From Parabacteroides sp. AM08-6 (GTDB lineage Bacteria > Bacteroidota > Bacteroidia > Bacteroidales > Tannerellaceae), in the NCBI RefSeq assembly GCF_003473295.1, contig NZ_QRMP01000056.1, forward strand, positions 1-6,636: a stretch of DNA of 6,636 nt, given 5' to 3'. How positions within the stretch are numbered: position 1 is the first letter of the stretch; the number at the start of each line of letters is the position of its first letter. The notes under the pieces were generated by a model. The model was not told where the DNA came from, did not search any database, and worked only from the letters and a program-made list of their open reading frames with translations. The translations under genes were made by a program, and so were the position numbers. Positions 1 to 6,507 of the stretch are shown in pieces.

Positions 1-1
1 T

Positions 2-37
2 TACCCTATAAGGTAGCTGTTGTTACCTTATAGGGTA
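2..37. repeat. Perfect 14-bp inverted repeat with 8-bp spacer (lox-like or double-operator-like)
   Basis: The arm TACCCTATAAGGTA (2-15) and its exact reverse complement TACCTTATAGGGTA (24-37) flank the asymmetric spacer GCTGTTGT (16-23). Each arm is itself an imperfect palindrome, so the element can also be read as two near-identical 14-bp sites whose centres are 22 bp apart, about two helical turns. The 14-8-14 layout is that of a tyrosine-recombinase crossover site (loxP is 13-8-13), and the two-site reading fits a repressor operator. As RNA it would form a strong hairpin. No T run follows on the plus strand, and on the minus strand the next bases lie outside the window, so a terminator for the primase gene cannot be excluded. 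The repeat is seen directly; its function is inferred. Confidence 0.6.
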
Positions 38-53
38 GAAAGAAGGACGCGGA

Positions 54-79
54 CGGACACTACGGACACGGCCACTTTT
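54..79 (+). repeat. Left copy of a 26-bp inverted repeat shared with the primase gene
   Basis: This stretch is identical over 26 bases to the minus strand of 1577-1552, the coding strand of the linker of the primase-helicase gene. Similarity continues past the identical core (positions 80-86, five of seven matching). Read on the plus strand in the corresponding frame it encodes DTTDTATF and is followed at once by the stop codon TAG (80-82); the frame upstream is closed by TAG at 14-16. It could be one end of an invertible segment, or the remnant of a second VirE-type gene on the opposite strand. The further plus-strand bases (about 87-110, purine-rich) vaguely resemble the coding strand of 1500-1530, which would favour a remnant. 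Confidence 0.75.
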
Positions 80-144
80 TAGGATAGGAAGGAGAGCGGG
101 GGGAAAGAGATAAAGCCTTTTTTCAAGTGAAAGATGTCCCTGCT

Positions 145-2409
145 TCAGGCAGCGGCAGACGAGTTTTTCTGATAATTGCCGGGAGCAATCTTGGTGATAT
201 ATTTCGGGATAAGACGGTTAAGGAGACGACGGATAGAACGTTCGCTGATACCTAACACGGCAGCTTCGGTATAAAATTCCTGCAAGGTGAAATACTCCGG
301 AAGACGGGAGAAAATATCCCGGTACTTCAGGGGGACACGGAGGTCGGGATGTTCCTGGGCCGGACGAAGCTGCGTCATCAACAGGCGGCTATGCTCCAGA
401 CTTATCAGAGCGATTGCGAGAGCCGCTTCGAAATGGACATCGCTACAAGTGGCGTATACAGGTATATCCTCTTTGCCGTAAGCCACTTCGAGGGCGGTGA
501 AGAGCATGCAGAGGCGATAGGTCATCAGTCCGTAACGCTTGATGACACTCAGGAAATCATCATCCCCGAAACAGTCCGTCTCCTCCAGCAGATGGGCAAA
601 GCGGAGGTTCAGCACGCTCCATTGCCTACGCGTCAAACTGATTTTAAGCGGTTGTTTGCGCAACCGGCAAGCCATCTCCATCACCTCTTCGGAAAGACGT
701 GCCATACGGGTATCCACGCTCTCTACGCCTTCACGTGGCGAGACATCCTGCCAGGTGGCGGCAGAGCGGCAGGTATAAAGCATCAGACGGCTCATCAGGC
801 CGTTTTCGGCATTCGGCACAAGCCGGGAGAATTGGGCAGGCGTACCAGCCAGCACAAGCGAAAGACAAGGGTGAAGGATACGGGTATATTCATTGTCGGT
901 CTTGCGGGACGAACTGATAGGCTCGTGGTGGAACGCCTTGCGCAAGATGTCGTCGAACAGGCCGTAATCCTGGCGGCTGGCGTTTAGCAGCGTGTCGATT
1001 TCGCTGTCGATAATCAATCCGCCCACTTGCCCGTTGTCGGCCAGATGTTGCAGGAGACGAGCCTTCGTGACCTGTGCCGGTATCAGCAGATGGCATACCG
1101 CCACCTTCACGGGCGCATCGCCAACACGGACAGCCTGTTTCCGGTGATGAGCCTCCGTCTTTTTCACTTCCCATTCTTCGAGAGCCTGCAGGTATTCCTG
1201 TTCTTCCCGTTCGGACTCCAGACGGAGTAAAGCCTCGTAACGCTCCGCCAAGCGACGCATATCGTCGATACATCCTTTCCCGTTGGCGGGAGGCGCCACC
1301 TCCACGACGAAAAGGTTGGGATTTACCGTCTTCTGCCGGTACGTTCCCGATACGCCGGGCAGACAGGCGCTCAGCACCCCGCAGGCGGCCAACAAAGCCA
1401 TGTCGTATTCGCGTCGGTCGTCATAAGGTTCCAACGCTTTTTGCAGCAACAGCGGAAGACTGCCCGCCAGCTCCCGGGGCAGGAAAGGAGTCTTTCCCCG
1501 AAGGTCTTCCCCCTCCTCTTCGAAGGCGTCGGAATCGGATGGCATATCCCGAAAAGTGGCCGTGTCCGTAGTGTCCGCTTTGTGTCCGTTCGCCCGCATG
1601 TGATTGCCATATTCGTTGCTATTCCCTTGATATGCAGAATGTAAGGCGCGTTCTATCTCGTTTGCACCAAACGAATCCGATTGCAGCCTCAACCGGCAGA
1701 TACGGGCTATTTCAGCCTCCGGAAAACCCCTGCGGTTGGCTGCGCAGCCCAGGTTGTAGACGGTCTGGTTGCGGTTGCCTTCGAAGGGAGGATTCCAATC
1801 GAAATACTTCTTCACGAACATTTCCGCTCCATCGAGCGTGCATGCGTCGGCAGGACGGGTGACGTGGAACACGGCGGCATCTTCCCGGTAGACCGCCTGC
1901 GGGTCATGGCTCACATAGCAGCAACGACTGATGTCTTTACATTTCAGGTCGCTTTGCACCCCTCCCGCTTCCTCGTAGGCGGCGGCCACCTGGCGGTAAG
2001 CCGTGGCATGTTGTTCCGCGGAGCTATCCACCCGGACAAACACTTTCAGGCCGTTGGCGGAAGGACTGACAAAGAGAGCCAGTGTGGTAGGCAAAGCGAG
2101 AAAGACGTTCCGCAAAGCTTCCGGCTCGGCTACATCGTCGAAATCGAGACCTATCACCTGGTTGTATGCAGCCATTTGCCCGGCCCTATGTCCACCGCGA
2201 AACACGCCCGACGGGGTGAAACCGGGCAAGTTGCTTTTCAGCCATGCGGCCTGTTTCTGATTGCCTGAGGCACGAGCCGCACGATAGGCGGCAAGTGCCC
2301 GTTCCCAATAACCTTCCTTGATTCGGGTGATGACTTGTTGTAAAGAAATTTCTTCTGTTTCGAACTTACGTAAATTTGGAAATAATGAAACGTTTTGTTG
2401 TTTTTCCAT
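145..2409 (-). CDS. VirE_N (BT4734-like) primase domain fused to DUF3987 P-loop ATPase/helicase-like domain, 754 aa
   Basis: Likely a primase-helicase-type DNA replication protein of the kind common in Bacteroides genomes and mobile elements; its exact role is unknown. Residues about 15-185 match the BT4734-like VirE N-terminal family, related to archaeo-eukaryotic primases: an hhDhD metal-binding motif (IGLDFDD, D89/D91), a motif II-like SPSANGLKVFV (115-125) with Lys where primases often have His, and SRCCYVSHDP (161-170). Residues 186-268 form a helical segment like a primase C-terminal domain. A Thr/Asp/Glu-rich linker (about 270-305) joins it to a DUF3987 module: degenerate Walker A APPANGKG (372-379), charged helical insert (about 385-425), Walker B-like GGLIIDSEID (463-472), sensor-like LAGTP (520-524) and GLMSR (537-541). 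The end (about 697-736) looks like a winged helix. The start codon has an AT-rich leader and the next Met is residue 79. GC content is higher than in its neighbours. Confidence 0.9.
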   Translation of the reverse strand: MEKQQNVSLFPNLRKFETEEISLQQVITRIKEGYWERALAAYRAARASGNQKQAAWLKSNLPGFTPSGVFRGGHRAGQMAAYNQVIGLDFDDVAEPEALRNVFLALPTTLALFVSPSANGLKVFVRVDSSAEQHATAYRQVAAAYEEAGGVQSDLKCKDISRCCYVSHDPQAVYREDAAVFHVTRPADACTLDGAEMFVKKYFDWNPPFEGNRNQTVYNLGCAANRRGFPEAEIARICRLRLQSDSFGANEIERALHSAYQGNSNEYGNHMRANGHKADTTDTATFRDMPSDSDAFEEEGEDLRGKTPFLPRELAGSLPLLLQKALEPYDDRREYDMALLAACGVLSACLPGVSGTYRQKTVNPNLFVVEVAPPANGKGCIDDMRRLAERYEALLRLESEREEQEYLQALEEWEVKKTEAHHRKQAVRVGDAPVKVAVCHLLIPAQVTKARLLQHLADNGQVGGLIIDSEIDTLLNASRQDYGLFDDILRKAFHHEPISSSRKTDNEYTRILHPCLSLVLAGTPAQFSRLVPNAENGLMSRLMLYTCRSAATWQDVSPREGVESVDTRMARLSEEVMEMACRLRKQPLKISLTRRQWSVLNLRFAHLLEETDCFGDDDFLSVIKRYGLMTYRLCMLFTALEVAYGKEDIPVYATCSDVHFEAALAIALISLEHSRLLMTQLRPAQEHPDLRVPLKYRDIFSRLPEYFTLQEFYTEAAVLGISERSIRRLLNRLIPKYITKIAPGNYQKNSSAAA
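1552..1577 (-). repeat. Right copy of the 26-bp inverted repeat, inside the primase gene linker
   Basis: On the coding (minus) strand this is base-for-base the same as plus-strand 54-79. It encodes DTTDTATF (residues 279-286), in the linker between the VirE_N and DUF3987 modules, and Met289 follows three codons later. Part of it is a tandem GGACAC-type microrepeat, but the whole 26-bp identity is far beyond chance in a 6.6-kb window. Inverting the roughly 1.5 kb between the two copies would join the N-terminal module to the TAG at 80-82. Confidence 0.75.
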
Positions 2410-2430
2410 GTTATTTTTCGTTTTAAATTA

Positions 2431-2452
2431 ATAAGCGCAATGTAGGGCTTAT
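2431..2452. promoter_or_regulatory. Inverted repeat around the -7 element, operator candidate
   Basis: ATAAGC (2431-2436) and GCTTAT (2447-2452) are perfect 6-bp arms separated by 10 bp, and the spacer contains the putative -7 element of the primase promoter. A dimeric repressor bound here would cover the -7 region and the transcription start. The arms are short and the region is AT-rich, so chance is possible. No regulator gene is visible in the window. Confidence 0.3.
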
Positions 2453-2468
2453 AATCCACGTGTGCAAA
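2437..2468 (-). promoter_or_regulatory. Bacteroides-type promoter candidate for the primase gene
   Basis: On the minus strand a TTTG (2468-2465) is followed after 20 bp by TACATTGC (2444-2437). Compared with the Bacteroides primary sigma consensus, -33 TTTG and -7 TAnnTTTG, the -33 box is perfect and the -7 box matches 4 of 6 defined bases. Transcription would begin near 2430, leaving an AT-rich leader of about 20 nt before the ATG at 2409. No Shine-Dalgarno sequence is present, which is normal in this group. Confidence 0.45.
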
Positions 2469-2494
2469 TATGAAAAAGTAACGCATTTTTATAT

Positions 2495-2513
2495 TTAATA
2501 TATTATATATTAA
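2495..2513. repeat. 19-bp perfect AT-only palindrome upstream of the primase promoter
   Basis: TTAATATAT (2495-2503) and ATATATTAA (2505-2513) are exact inverted arms around one T. The element lies about 30-45 bp upstream of the -33 box, in the most AT-rich part of the 169-bp gap between the two genes. It could be a binding or bending site for a nucleoid protein or regulator. Since it consists only of A and T, chance formation is not negligible. Confidence 0.35.
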
Positions 2514-2578
2514 TACATTACGAAATAAATAAGTTTAATTACATGTCCTTTTTATGGAAAACAGGAAGAAAATAAAAG

Positions 2579-3106
2579 TCAAGGAAATTCATCCTCCTCC
2601 CTTTCTTCCTTATAATAATAATGCGCCACCGTTTCTTTGGTTATTTTGAAGTGGAATATTTTCAGCATTTGCCGGAAGAGGCGTCCGTCATATCCCTGTT
2701 CTTTTTGGAACTCAGGGAGCCGTCGGATTTCCTTGATATGGCGGATGGTGTTGTAGCTATCCTTCACCGGGATACGGTCTTCATCGTAAATGATGCTTGC
2801 CTGTAGTATGTTTTCGAGGCTTTTGATATGTTTGTTGAGTGTCGCCCTGCGTGGCCTGGAGAGTTCTCCCTTTTCGAGTCGTTCGGCACGCAGTTCGTTA
2901 ATCTTTCTTACCAGCTCTTCAAGCGGGGAAGAGGCCGGAACGGATGTTTCTTTTTTTTCATTGTTCTCTATTATTAAGTTTATATTTCGAAAACGTTGAA
3001 CGCACGCTGCACCCTTCCGGGGGGACAAAGCCGCCGTGTCGTTCAAGAAAAAGCCCCGGAATAAACATCCGAGGCTTCTTGTCTTGTTCTGCTTTCCGGC
3101 CTTCAC
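2579..3106 (-). CDS. Small charged helical protein of unknown function; start uncertain, possible homopolymer frame switch
   Basis: I do not recognise this protein. The open frame is 175 aa from the ATG at 3106, but residues 1-50 look like noise: residues 10-20 are encoded by the intrinsic terminator of the upstream gene, and this part is GC-rich and lacks a typical leader. From about residue 53 on the protein looks real: SSPLEELVRKINELRAERLEKG is a charged amphipathic helix, a basic stretch SRPRRATLNKHIKSLENIL follows (82-101), then DEDRIPVKDSYNTIRHIKEIRRLPEF, then a very acidic tail ending EEREEDEFP. The basic helices suggest nucleic-acid or protein binding, but nothing is diagnostic. The likeliest true start is the ATG at 2961, which has an A/T-rich leader but is one base out of frame because it is followed by eight A; nine A would give 127 aa beginning MKKKETSVP. 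As sequenced, that ATG yields only 17 codons. The gene is 169 bp upstream of the primase gene on the same strand. Confidence 0.55.
   Translation of the reverse strand: MKAGKQNKTRSLGCLFRGFFLNDTAALSPRKGAACVQRFRNINLIIENNEKKETSVPASSPLEELVRKINELRAERLEKGELSRPRRATLNKHIKSLENILQASIIYDEDRIPVKDSYNTIRHIKEIRRLPEFQKEQGYDGRLFRQMLKIFHFKITKETVAHYYYKEEREEDEFP
2951..2961 (-). other. ATG followed by an A8 run, frame-switch candidate
   Basis: On the minus strand ATG (2961-2959) runs directly into eight A (2958-2951) and then GAAACATCC. In the ATG frame translation stops after 17 codons. Adding one A, or removing two, joins the ATG to the long frame of the small gene. This could be a slipped-strand or transcriptional-slippage switch, a frameshift mutation or a sequencing error. 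Confidence 0.5.
3047..3077 (-). terminator. Intrinsic terminator of the DUF6383-type surface protein gene
   Basis: Minus-strand RNA reads AAGCCUCGGA (3077-3068), a 7-nt loop, then UCCGGGGCUU (3060-3051), a 10-bp stem complete with one G-U pair, followed by further U residues (UUUUUC in all). The stem bases on both sides are repeated partly in a CAAG/CTTG flank. It lies about 170 nt past the stop codon of the large gene and upstream of the likely start of the small gene, so it separates the two transcription units. An alternative 8-bp pairing of CCCCGGAA (3054-3061) with TTCCGGGG (3015-3022) would compete with the 3' arm, but it forms only after the terminator is transcribed. Confidence 0.8.
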
Positions 3107-3121
3107 AGGGGAGAAAACAGG

Positions 3122-3136
3122 TGAACTTTTAGTTCA
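3122..3136. repeat. Small perfect hairpin in the 3' region of the large gene
   Basis: TGAACT (3122-3127) and AGTTCA (3131-3136) are exact inverted arms around TTT. No T run follows on the minus strand beyond AAAAG in the loop and arm, so by itself it is not a convincing terminator. It may contribute to the mRNA 3' structure between the nested hairpin and the terminator. Confidence 0.3.
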
Positions 3137-3165
3137 TTACTTTAGTATTATTAATATTAAATTAT

Positions 3166-3219
3166 CCGGATTGCTTGTTCGCCCTCGCGGGCTAATTGGC
3201 AGCTTACCGCGCAATCCGG
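3166..3219. repeat. 54-nt nested hairpin in the 3' untranslated region
   Basis: CCGGATTGC (3166-3174) pairs perfectly with GCAATCCGG (3211-3219). Two alternative inner structures are possible: GCCC/GGGC around TCGC (3181-3192), or GCGGGCT (3187-3193) with AGC (3201-3203) and CCGC (3207-3210), which stacks directly onto the outer stem on one side. The element begins 24 nt past the stop codon of the large gene, has no U tract and is GC-rich inside an AT-rich spacer. It could be an mRNA-stabilising structure, a REP-like repeat or a small RNA domain; I cannot assign it. Confidence 0.5.
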
Positions 3220-3243
3220 TAGAATTCTTGATTATAAATTGCT

Positions 3244-6200
3244 TTATTTCACAATTACCTTCACAGCTTCTTCACCGTCTACGGCAACTATCATGATACC
3301 GGCCGGTACGGAGATAGTAGCATTGTCGGATGTCAGAACTGTATTTGCTTTCACCTGACCCAGCATGTTGCTGACAACAACCTTCTTGCCGGCTGCGCCT
3401 ACAACTTCCACGGCTCCGTTCTTAGCCAGTACGGATACGGTTGAAGCTGTCTGGTCGATAGTTTCGTTGGCTACATTGCCACCTTCTTTATCTTTCAGGT
3501 TATAGAATGCGGCAACTTCGGAAGCTACTACAAAACCGTTCACATAAGTGATATATTTACGTGTTGAAGGATTGTAGATAGCATATTCATCCTTGTTGTC
3601 CAGGTTGATACGGAAGGCAAACAAAGCTTTGTTTTCGGCATTGCGGCCAGCCAACCATTGTGTTTGCATCTGTTCAACTGTAGCGTTATTTGCAATCTCA
3701 CCGGCTATCAGTGTATCCATTGACGACGGTGTTACGCGGCCCGGGTTCACAATCAGTTTATCTCCGATGTGTTTAGCCTTAACCATCTGCAATTTTGCGA
3801 AAGCACCTACAGATTCATATTCTGCATTATAAGTGTAACCGTACTTCAGGTCGTTTTCTCTTGAGATACCCAGAGAGTCTTCCATGATGAAGAGATAGTT
3901 ACCGGAAAGAGTGTCGTTAGGCAGTGGAGCAGGACATACATGGTCGTCACCCTTGATATGTTCGTGAGGAACAGGGATAGAGTCGCCACGAACAGCGTCG
4001 CGTGTGATGTAATACAACGGCATTGTATTGCCCGGACGTTGTATGTAAGCAGTATCCAACTGGAACTTGAATGCAGCCTTGTCGTATTCGGCACCACCGG
4101 CTTTCAGAGCGGGAACACCTTCATACAGGAAGTTGTCTGCACCTACGGCAATCTGCCAGCCCAAGTTTTCAACAGACGAGAAGCTTACGTCTACCAGTGT
4201 GGTATCAGTCTTCGGCATTACCTGTGCGAAGATAGGAGCTTCCGGTTCCGTCAGTTCGAATGTATGACGCAAGTCGCTGTTCAAAGCAACCTTAACGGCG
4301 CTTCCGTCTTTACTGTCGATAGCCAGTTTTTCAGGAGCTCCACCATTTACAGTTGTAGAAGGAACCAAAGCCAGCTTACCACCTATCAGTTTCGTCAATA
4401 CGAACGTATCGTCTACGGTAGGAGCTTCGCCTTCGGCTTCACCTTCTTGTTTGGTTGTGAAGCGGTATACTTTCTTCGTTTTGTCGTAAGTCAGGAAGTA
4501 ACGGCCCAATTTTATTGCGTACGGAGCAATAGTCAGTTTACCTAATTTGATAGAATCACCCATCTGCAAGAAGCGAACTTGAGCAGCCTTGGCCTTGTTG
4601 TCGAGAGTTACCATCATCAGAGAGTCTGCACCTTGCTGTACAAACGCTTCCTTACCCAGCAATTCGCTTACGAAACGCAGGGTGAACACTTTGTTCATCT
4701 GTTCTTCTTTCGTAATGTTGCGATAGCCGTCGAATTTAGACAAGGTAGAGGCAGCTCTTTTTTCCAACTTGATGGTATCGGCTTTCGTACCGTATGTGTA
4801 CTCATTTGTAGTTCCGCTTACCGGATAGAGTTTTACATTCGTCAAAGTAGTCTTGCCGCTTTCGGCAGTTGCATCTACGCCGGCACCTGTTTCACGGTTC
4901 GTAAAGGAATAAACTTTGGCACTCTTTTGTTTCACCACTACCCACTGGTGAGAAGGCAATGTATTGTCGAAATTGGCAAGTTTCACGAACTTCTGTATCG
5001 TTCTGTTGTTCATATTGTCGATAATCAGAGCTTTGCCATAATCCGGGTTCACTTCACCATTTGCTTTTACCTTGTTCATGTCGTAGATGTTGTACACATC
5101 GCCATCGGTGAACTCAGCAGCACTACCTGCATTTTCCAATTCCTTTGTCGGGTCTTCGGAAGGAGTGATGAGAGGAGCAGGAGTCTTATCGTCATTAGTA
5201 ACAATAGTCGTCAGGACATTTTTACCCAAGAATGATTTGACGGCAATCACTGCAACTTTAGCTTCTACCTGTGTCTGGCCATTCTTATCTACAAAAGAGT
5301 TGTCATCTTGTCTTGCCGGTACTTTAACCGTTGAAATAGAGATTGAGTCGTTCGTAAAATTAGCCTTGATAGTAAAGGCATAAGTATCTTTATTACGGAA
5401 CATCTCTGCAGGTACAGCACTGCTATTGCCATCGCCCGGCAGTGTATCCAAAGCCAACTTGAAGTTTGCTGTATTTACATCGTCGTAGCAAGCATTATCG
5501 ACAGTCAGGTACAAATCGCGGTTGGTAACATCTTGTTTTGCACCGACGGCTTTCAGAAGAACATTGTCGCCTCTTTCAAATTGCTTTACTTCCCAGTTGT
5601 AAGCAGCCAGCAGGTTTTCTTCACCTTGGGATACTGCCGTACCGAATGCGAAGCTCGGTGTTTTATATCCGAGGGCAGCTTCAACTTCATTATAAGGAAC
5701 TGCGAAGTCCAAATCACCGGTTACTTTAAAACCGGAGAAGGTTACTAAGGTGTGGGTGGCATTGGAAGCACTACCGGATGCAGCTTCTAACAACTGACCC
5801 TCACCCTTATCAAACTTAATGTAATTCCCGTATTGAGCGATTTCAGCATCCAGCTTATCTGAATACCCAATCTTCACAATCTGGACAGTTCCGGCGGCAT
5901 TATCATTTGCATCTTTAACCTTTAATGTAGCCAATACATACACGCTGTCCGGAGTTGCATCACCATTACCAACGCGGGATGCGATAGCGTAAGGGGCATA
6001 ACCTAAAGCGTTATTAGAGGAGTTATTCGCTTTTGTTGTCATATAAGCTTCCGGCAAAATCCATTCATTCAGTTCGCCATTGCTTTTTACGAAAGCATTG
6101 GCCACTTTTCCGGCTGCCGGTTTAGCGAAGGCAAACTTTACATAACGGCTGGCGAATGTGAATACATTTTCCTGTATAGGAGTACCATTATACATCTGTG

Positions 6201-6507
6201 CTACCGGTTTGTGCGTAACCGTAAACAGCAACGAGTCCACATGAGCTTTGGAACGACCTGCGGTAAGGGCAGTATTCCAGATAAGGCTATCCATCTTTAC
6301 CTTACCTGAAGCCGGACCATTCAAATCAATGCCATTAGTACCGCCAACCCCTTTCAAAAGGACCAGGTCCCCGGAAGTGATAGTAGTACTACCACTTGCA
6401 ACCTCTGTTACCGTAGGGATAGTTTTGTAGGCATCCGTAACAGCAAAGGCACTTGTACTTGCGGCCAGCAAAGTGCCGACCATCAGAGTAGAAAACTTTT
6501 TGTTCAT
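3244..6507 (-). CDS. Secreted surface-layer-like protein with DUF6383-type C-terminal domain, 1087 aa
   Basis: An exported, probably cell-surface structural or adhesive glycoprotein. The N-terminus MNKKFSTLMVGTLLAASTSAFA is a classical signal peptide with likely cleavage after AFA (22/23); there is no lipobox Cys. The body is Thr/Asp/Lys/Ala-rich and beta-strand-like, with stretches resembling ricin/beta-trefoil lectin modules (about 490-560, 655-690 and 960-995, with patterns such as YxIxNxxTxKYI). An HEHIKGDDHVCP segment (848-859) has possible metal ligands; the only cysteines I find are C340 and C858. Residues about 1018-1087 match what I know as DUF6383 (VVVSNMLGQVKANTVLTSDN, then PAG, ending AVKVIVK), which resembles a type IX secretion C-terminal sorting domain. 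Fourteen D-(S/T)-(A/I/L/V/M/T) motifs suggest O-glycosylation. The start is clear: the ATG is at the signal peptide, after an AT-rich leader. It appears monocistronic. Family recognition is from memory; the precise role is unknown. Confidence 0.88.
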   Translation of the reverse strand: MNKKFSTLMVGTLLAASTSAFAVTDAYKTIPTVTEVASGSTTITSGDLVLLKGVGGTNGIDLNGPASGKVKMDSLIWNTALTAGRSKAHVDSLLFTVTHKPVAQMYNGTPIQENVFTFASRYVKFAFAKPAAGKVANAFVKSNGELNEWILPEAYMTTKANNSSNNALGYAPYAIASRVGNGDATPDSVYVLATLKVKDANDNAAGTVQIVKIGYSDKLDAEIAQYGNYIKFDKGEGQLLEAASGSASNATHTLVTFSGFKVTGDLDFAVPYNEVEAALGYKTPSFAFGTAVSQGEENLLAAYNWEVKQFERGDNVLLKAVGAKQDVTNRDLYLTVDNACYDDVNTANFKLALDTLPGDGNSSAVPAEMFRNKDTYAFTIKANFTNDSISISTVKVPARQDDNSFVDKNGQTQVEAKVAVIAVKSFLGKNVLTTIVTNDDKTPAPLITPSEDPTKELENAGSAAEFTDGDVYNIYDMNKVKANGEVNPDYGKALIIDNMNNRTIQKFVKLANFDNTLPSHQWVVVKQKSAKVYSFTNRETGAGVDATAESGKTTLTNVKLYPVSGTTNEYTYGTKADTIKLEKRAASTLSKFDGYRNITKEEQMNKVFTLRFVSELLGKEAFVQQGADSLMMVTLDNKAKAAQVRFLQMGDSIKLGKLTIAPYAIKLGRYFLTYDKTKKVYRFTTKQEGEAEGEAPTVDDTFVLTKLIGGKLALVPSTTVNGGAPEKLAIDSKDGSAVKVALNSDLRHTFELTEPEAPIFAQVMPKTDTTLVDVSFSSVENLGWQIAVGADNFLYEGVPALKAGGAEYDKAAFKFQLDTAYIQRPGNTMPLYYITRDAVRGDSIPVPHEHIKGDDHVCPAPLPNDTLSGNYLFIMEDSLGISRENDLKYGYTYNAEYESVGAFAKLQMVKAKHIGDKLIVNPGRVTPSSMDTLIAGEIANNATVEQMQTQWLAGRNAENKALFAFRINLDNKDEYAIYNPSTRKYITYVNGFVVASEVAAFYNLKDKEGGNVANETIDQTASTVSVLAKNGAVEVVGAAGKKVVVSNMLGQVKANTVLTSDNATISVPAGIMIVAVDGEEAVKVIVK

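Noticed and set aside
110..135. TTTCA-AGTGAAA palindrome next to a T6 run as a terminator of the primase gene
   Set aside because: The stem is only about 5 bp with a 2-nt loop, and on the minus strand it is followed by A residues, not U.
349..987. 212-codon open frame on the plus strand
   Set aside because: It lies wholly antisense to the primase-helicase gene, has no plausible domain and arises from the GC-rich codon composition of the real gene.
1074..1571. 165-codon plus-strand frame rich in Pro and Arg
   Set aside because: Composition is typical of an antisense shadow frame; the minus-strand frame here carries recognisable domain motifs.
2457..2462. CACGTG palindrome in the primase promoter spacer
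   Set aside because: Six bases only, with no extended symmetry and no known bacterial role in this context.
2238..2486. 82-codon minus-strand frame across the primase promoter
   Set aside because: It overlaps the promoter and the start of the primase gene in another frame and its product has no sensible features.
3151..3160. TTAATATTAA palindrome
   Set aside because: Short and AT-only in an AT-rich spacer, so expected by chance.
3940..5235. Two plus-strand frames of about 200 codons (3940-4545 and 4579-5235)
   Set aside because: Antisense to the secreted protein gene, with Phe/Cys/Arg-rich composition and no leader; the minus-strand frame with a signal peptide is clearly the real one.
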